A stretch of DNA of 64,000 nt from Photobacterium sp. GJ3 (GTDB lineage Bacteria > Pseudomonadota > Gammaproteobacteria > Enterobacterales > Vibrionaceae), in NCBI RefSeq assembly GCF_018199995.1, contig NZ_CP073579.1:124001-188000 (forward strand), in the 5' to 3' direction. This document shows, in pieces, positions 62,570 to 64,000 of this stretch. How positions within the stretch are numbered: the stretch's first letter is position 1; every line of letters begins with the position of its first letter. Below the pieces are notes generated by a model. It did no database searches. It saw only the letters and a list, made by a program, of their open reading frames with translations, and had not been told where the DNA came from. The translations under genes and the position numbers were made by a program.

Positions 62570-63375
62570 CGCGAAGGCGGGAACCCAGTGACGTTGATGC
62601 GCCGAAGCCTCGTCTGGGTGCTGTGAACGATGCGACAGAAGGACTGAACTTTGTTGTGGTTTTATCTGTTCAATGATGTTTTTCGTGTGATTTTATTCCA
62701 GCACACCATGGATTCCCGCCTGCGCGGGAATGACGGTAAATGATTGAATTTAAAGTTATTCGTCGTTCCCGCGCAGGCGGGAACCCAGTGATGTTCATGC
62801 GCCGGAGCTTCGCCTGGGCGCTGTGAACGATTCTACAGAATGACTGAACTTTGCTGTGATTTGATCTGTTCAATGAAGATTTTTGTGTGTTTGTAGCTCG
62901 GCGCTTTATGGATTCCCGCCTGCACGAAAATAGCGGTAATGGAATGAATTTAAAGTTATTCGTCGTTCCCGCGCAGGCGGGAACCCAGTGACGTTCATGC
63001 GCCGGAGCTTCGCCTGGGCGCTGTGAACGATTCTACAGAATGACTGAACTTTGCTGTGATTTGATCTGTTCAATGAAGATTTTTGTGTGTTTGTAGCCCG
63101 GCGCTTTATGGATTCCCGTCTTTGCGGGAATGACGGTAATTGATTGTTTTTATTTGATTTAATGTGGGTTTGGTTGTTGTTGGTTCCTCGTAAGAAAGGT
63201 TTGTTTTTTCTTTGCTGTCCATAGAAATTCCTGTGAATCGAAAGAACGATGACATGAGTGTAGTCACTATTTTCGGGGAAGTGCATGTCGGCCCGTGAAG
63301 TATGCACAGCGTCCTTTGTTGGCGGTTCGCTTGCATCTGTTATGCTGTCTATCCGTACTGAAATGAGGACATACC

Positions 63376-63732
63376 ATGAGTGAACAATCGCTATCGCTGG
63401 AACTGGTTCTGAATAGGTCGTTGCCGGATCGGGAAACGCAGATTCATACCGCGGTGAAGGCGGCAGAGCAGCAATTCCAGCCGCTGTTTTATGAACTGGC
63501 CTGGACCGATGATCCGCATATGACGATTGTGCCTGACTCGATGAAAATCAAAGACATTGCGATCGAGGGTGCAAAGGTCACGGTGACCGTGGACTTTCGC
63601 TGGTCTGTTTTTCAGGCGTGTCTGATTGTCGAGCATCTGACTGAAAACGAAGCGAAACTTCAGTTTGAACTGTCGGGTGATTCACTGATCATGAATCAGG
63701 CGTTTCCGCCGCGTTGGCGTTATGATCACTGA
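63376..63732 (+). CDS. Uncharacterised 118-residue protein
   Basis: Starts after GAGGACA. A small soluble alpha/beta protein with no signal peptide or Cys-rich motif; VDFRWSVFQACLIVEHLTEN and FPPRWRYDH are distinctive. I do not recognise a family. The ribosome site and clean frame support a real gene. Confidence 0.65.
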   Translation: MSEQSLSLELVLNRSLPDRETQIHTAVKAAEQQFQPLFYELAWTDDPHMTIVPDSMKIKDIAIEGAKVTVTVDFRWSVFQACLIVEHLTENEAKLQFELSGDSLIMNQAFPPRWRYDH

Positions 63733-63827
63733 TTGAAAATTCGATGTGTTTGTTCGTTTTGATGACAGATCAACAGGGTTCAGGGTCATCAGCCTGTTGC
63801 GTTCATTTTCAGCGTTGCAGTTTTCAT

Positions 63828-64000
63828 TCAGTCGCGGGCAGTCTGAAGAATCAAGCTGCCTGTTGGGGCGTGCGGGGCTAGAAACCAGGGATGTGGGGTG
63901 ACATCGATTCCGATACGGCTTTCGTACTGTGTTTCGGCATCCAGTAATGGGGTGTAGTCTGCCATCGCTGCTTCGCTGGTATAAACCAGCAGGTAGCGCA
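63828..64000 (-). CDS. C-terminus of an unidentified protein (partial)
   Basis: The minus frame is open from the window edge to TGA at 63828-63830, giving the last 57 residues (begins RYLLVYTSEAAMADYTPLLD, ends LILQTARD). The protein runs off the window. I do not recognise it. Confidence 0.6.
   Translation of the reverse strand, partial: RYLLVYTSEAAMADYTPLLDAETQYESRIGIDVTPHPWFLAPHAPTGSLILQTARD

Larger units (their letters stand above)
59852..63145. repeat. Second tandem array of the ~200-bp REPIN-like unit, split by an IS4-family element
   Basis: GAACCCAGTGA recurs at about 59934, 60134, 60333, 60533, 60733 and 60933, then after the IS at 62581, 62781 and 62981: a 199-200 bp period. The unit is the same as at 6.3-8.4 kb and in the same orientation, though arms here often carry CTTCGCGG, GCGTAGG or GTGAAGG variants. 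Short minus-strand ORFs over the repeats are not genes. Confidence 0.95.

Overview
The window looks like chromosomal DNA of a marine gammaproteobacterium, most probably Vibrionaceae (Photobacterium/Grimontia/Enterovibrio-like). This is inferred from the gene content (an FhuF-FhuC-FhuD-FhuB siderophore locus, a YeeN-type YebC paralogue, ectoine breakdown, 4-hydroxyphenylpyruvate dioxygenase) and from the MITE with TACCAATC ends. The species cannot be fixed from sequence reading alone. Most genes are moderately GC-rich. The stretch at about 20.2-36.2 kb is clearly AT-rich and reads as an acquired surface-adhesion island.

Layout. 0-5 kb: ferric-siderophore reductase and ABC importer behind a Fur-like box, then a MITE whose edge coincides with the stop codon of a yeeN-like gene. 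6.0-6.3 kb: tRNA-Ser(TGA) and tRNA-Asp(GTC). 6.3-8.4 kb: tandem array of a ~199-bp unit, each unit holding a long REPIN-like hairpin. 8.5-20.2 kb: chemotaxis receptor, a 22-codon ORF, two GNAT acetyltransferases, the folate-independent methionine synthase pair mesX-mesD, a GIN-domain protein, a calcium-repeat lipoprotein, a MAPEG protein and anmK. 20.7-27.3 kb: an alternate (CFA/I- or CS1-like) chaperone-usher fimbrial operon with an attenuator after the major pilin, a frameshifted usher, and a terminal OmpA-like/LysM gene. 27.3-28.1 kb: transposon debris. 28.2-33.8 kb: two divergent paralogous lipoproteins with two lectin-like modules; one is frameshifted near its start. 34.1-36.1 kb: an Ig-like (BIG2) protein made by a 798-bp tandem duplication. 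36.3-41.6 kb: a 12-bp repeat cluster and the ectoine-degradation operon doeB2-doeD-doeA-doeC. 41.6-50.6 kb: MFS transporter, DoxX, pirin, mogA, adenine deaminase, a probable new sRNA, glutathione peroxidase, CHAD protein, hppD. 50.8-53.5 kb: a lipoprotein gene split by an IS200/IS605 element with a TnpB. 53.7-59.8 kb: secreted papain-like candidate, membrane protein, CbrC, thioesterase, broken HTH regulator, aldo/keto reductase. 59.85-63.15 kb: a second copy of the ~200-bp tandem array, split by a complete IS4-family element.

How the parts work together. The fhu genes import and reduce ferric siderophores. The doe genes convert ectoine through N-acetyl-diaminobutyrate, diaminobutyrate and aspartate semialdehyde to aspartate. 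The fimbrial genes, lectin-like lipoproteins and BIG2 protein form one surface-attachment region. Several genes (usher, lectin lipoprotein, TnpA, HTH regulator) carry frameshifts; three of these are explained by loss of one base in a homopolymer, so sequencing error must be excluded before calling them pseudogenes or phase-variable genes.
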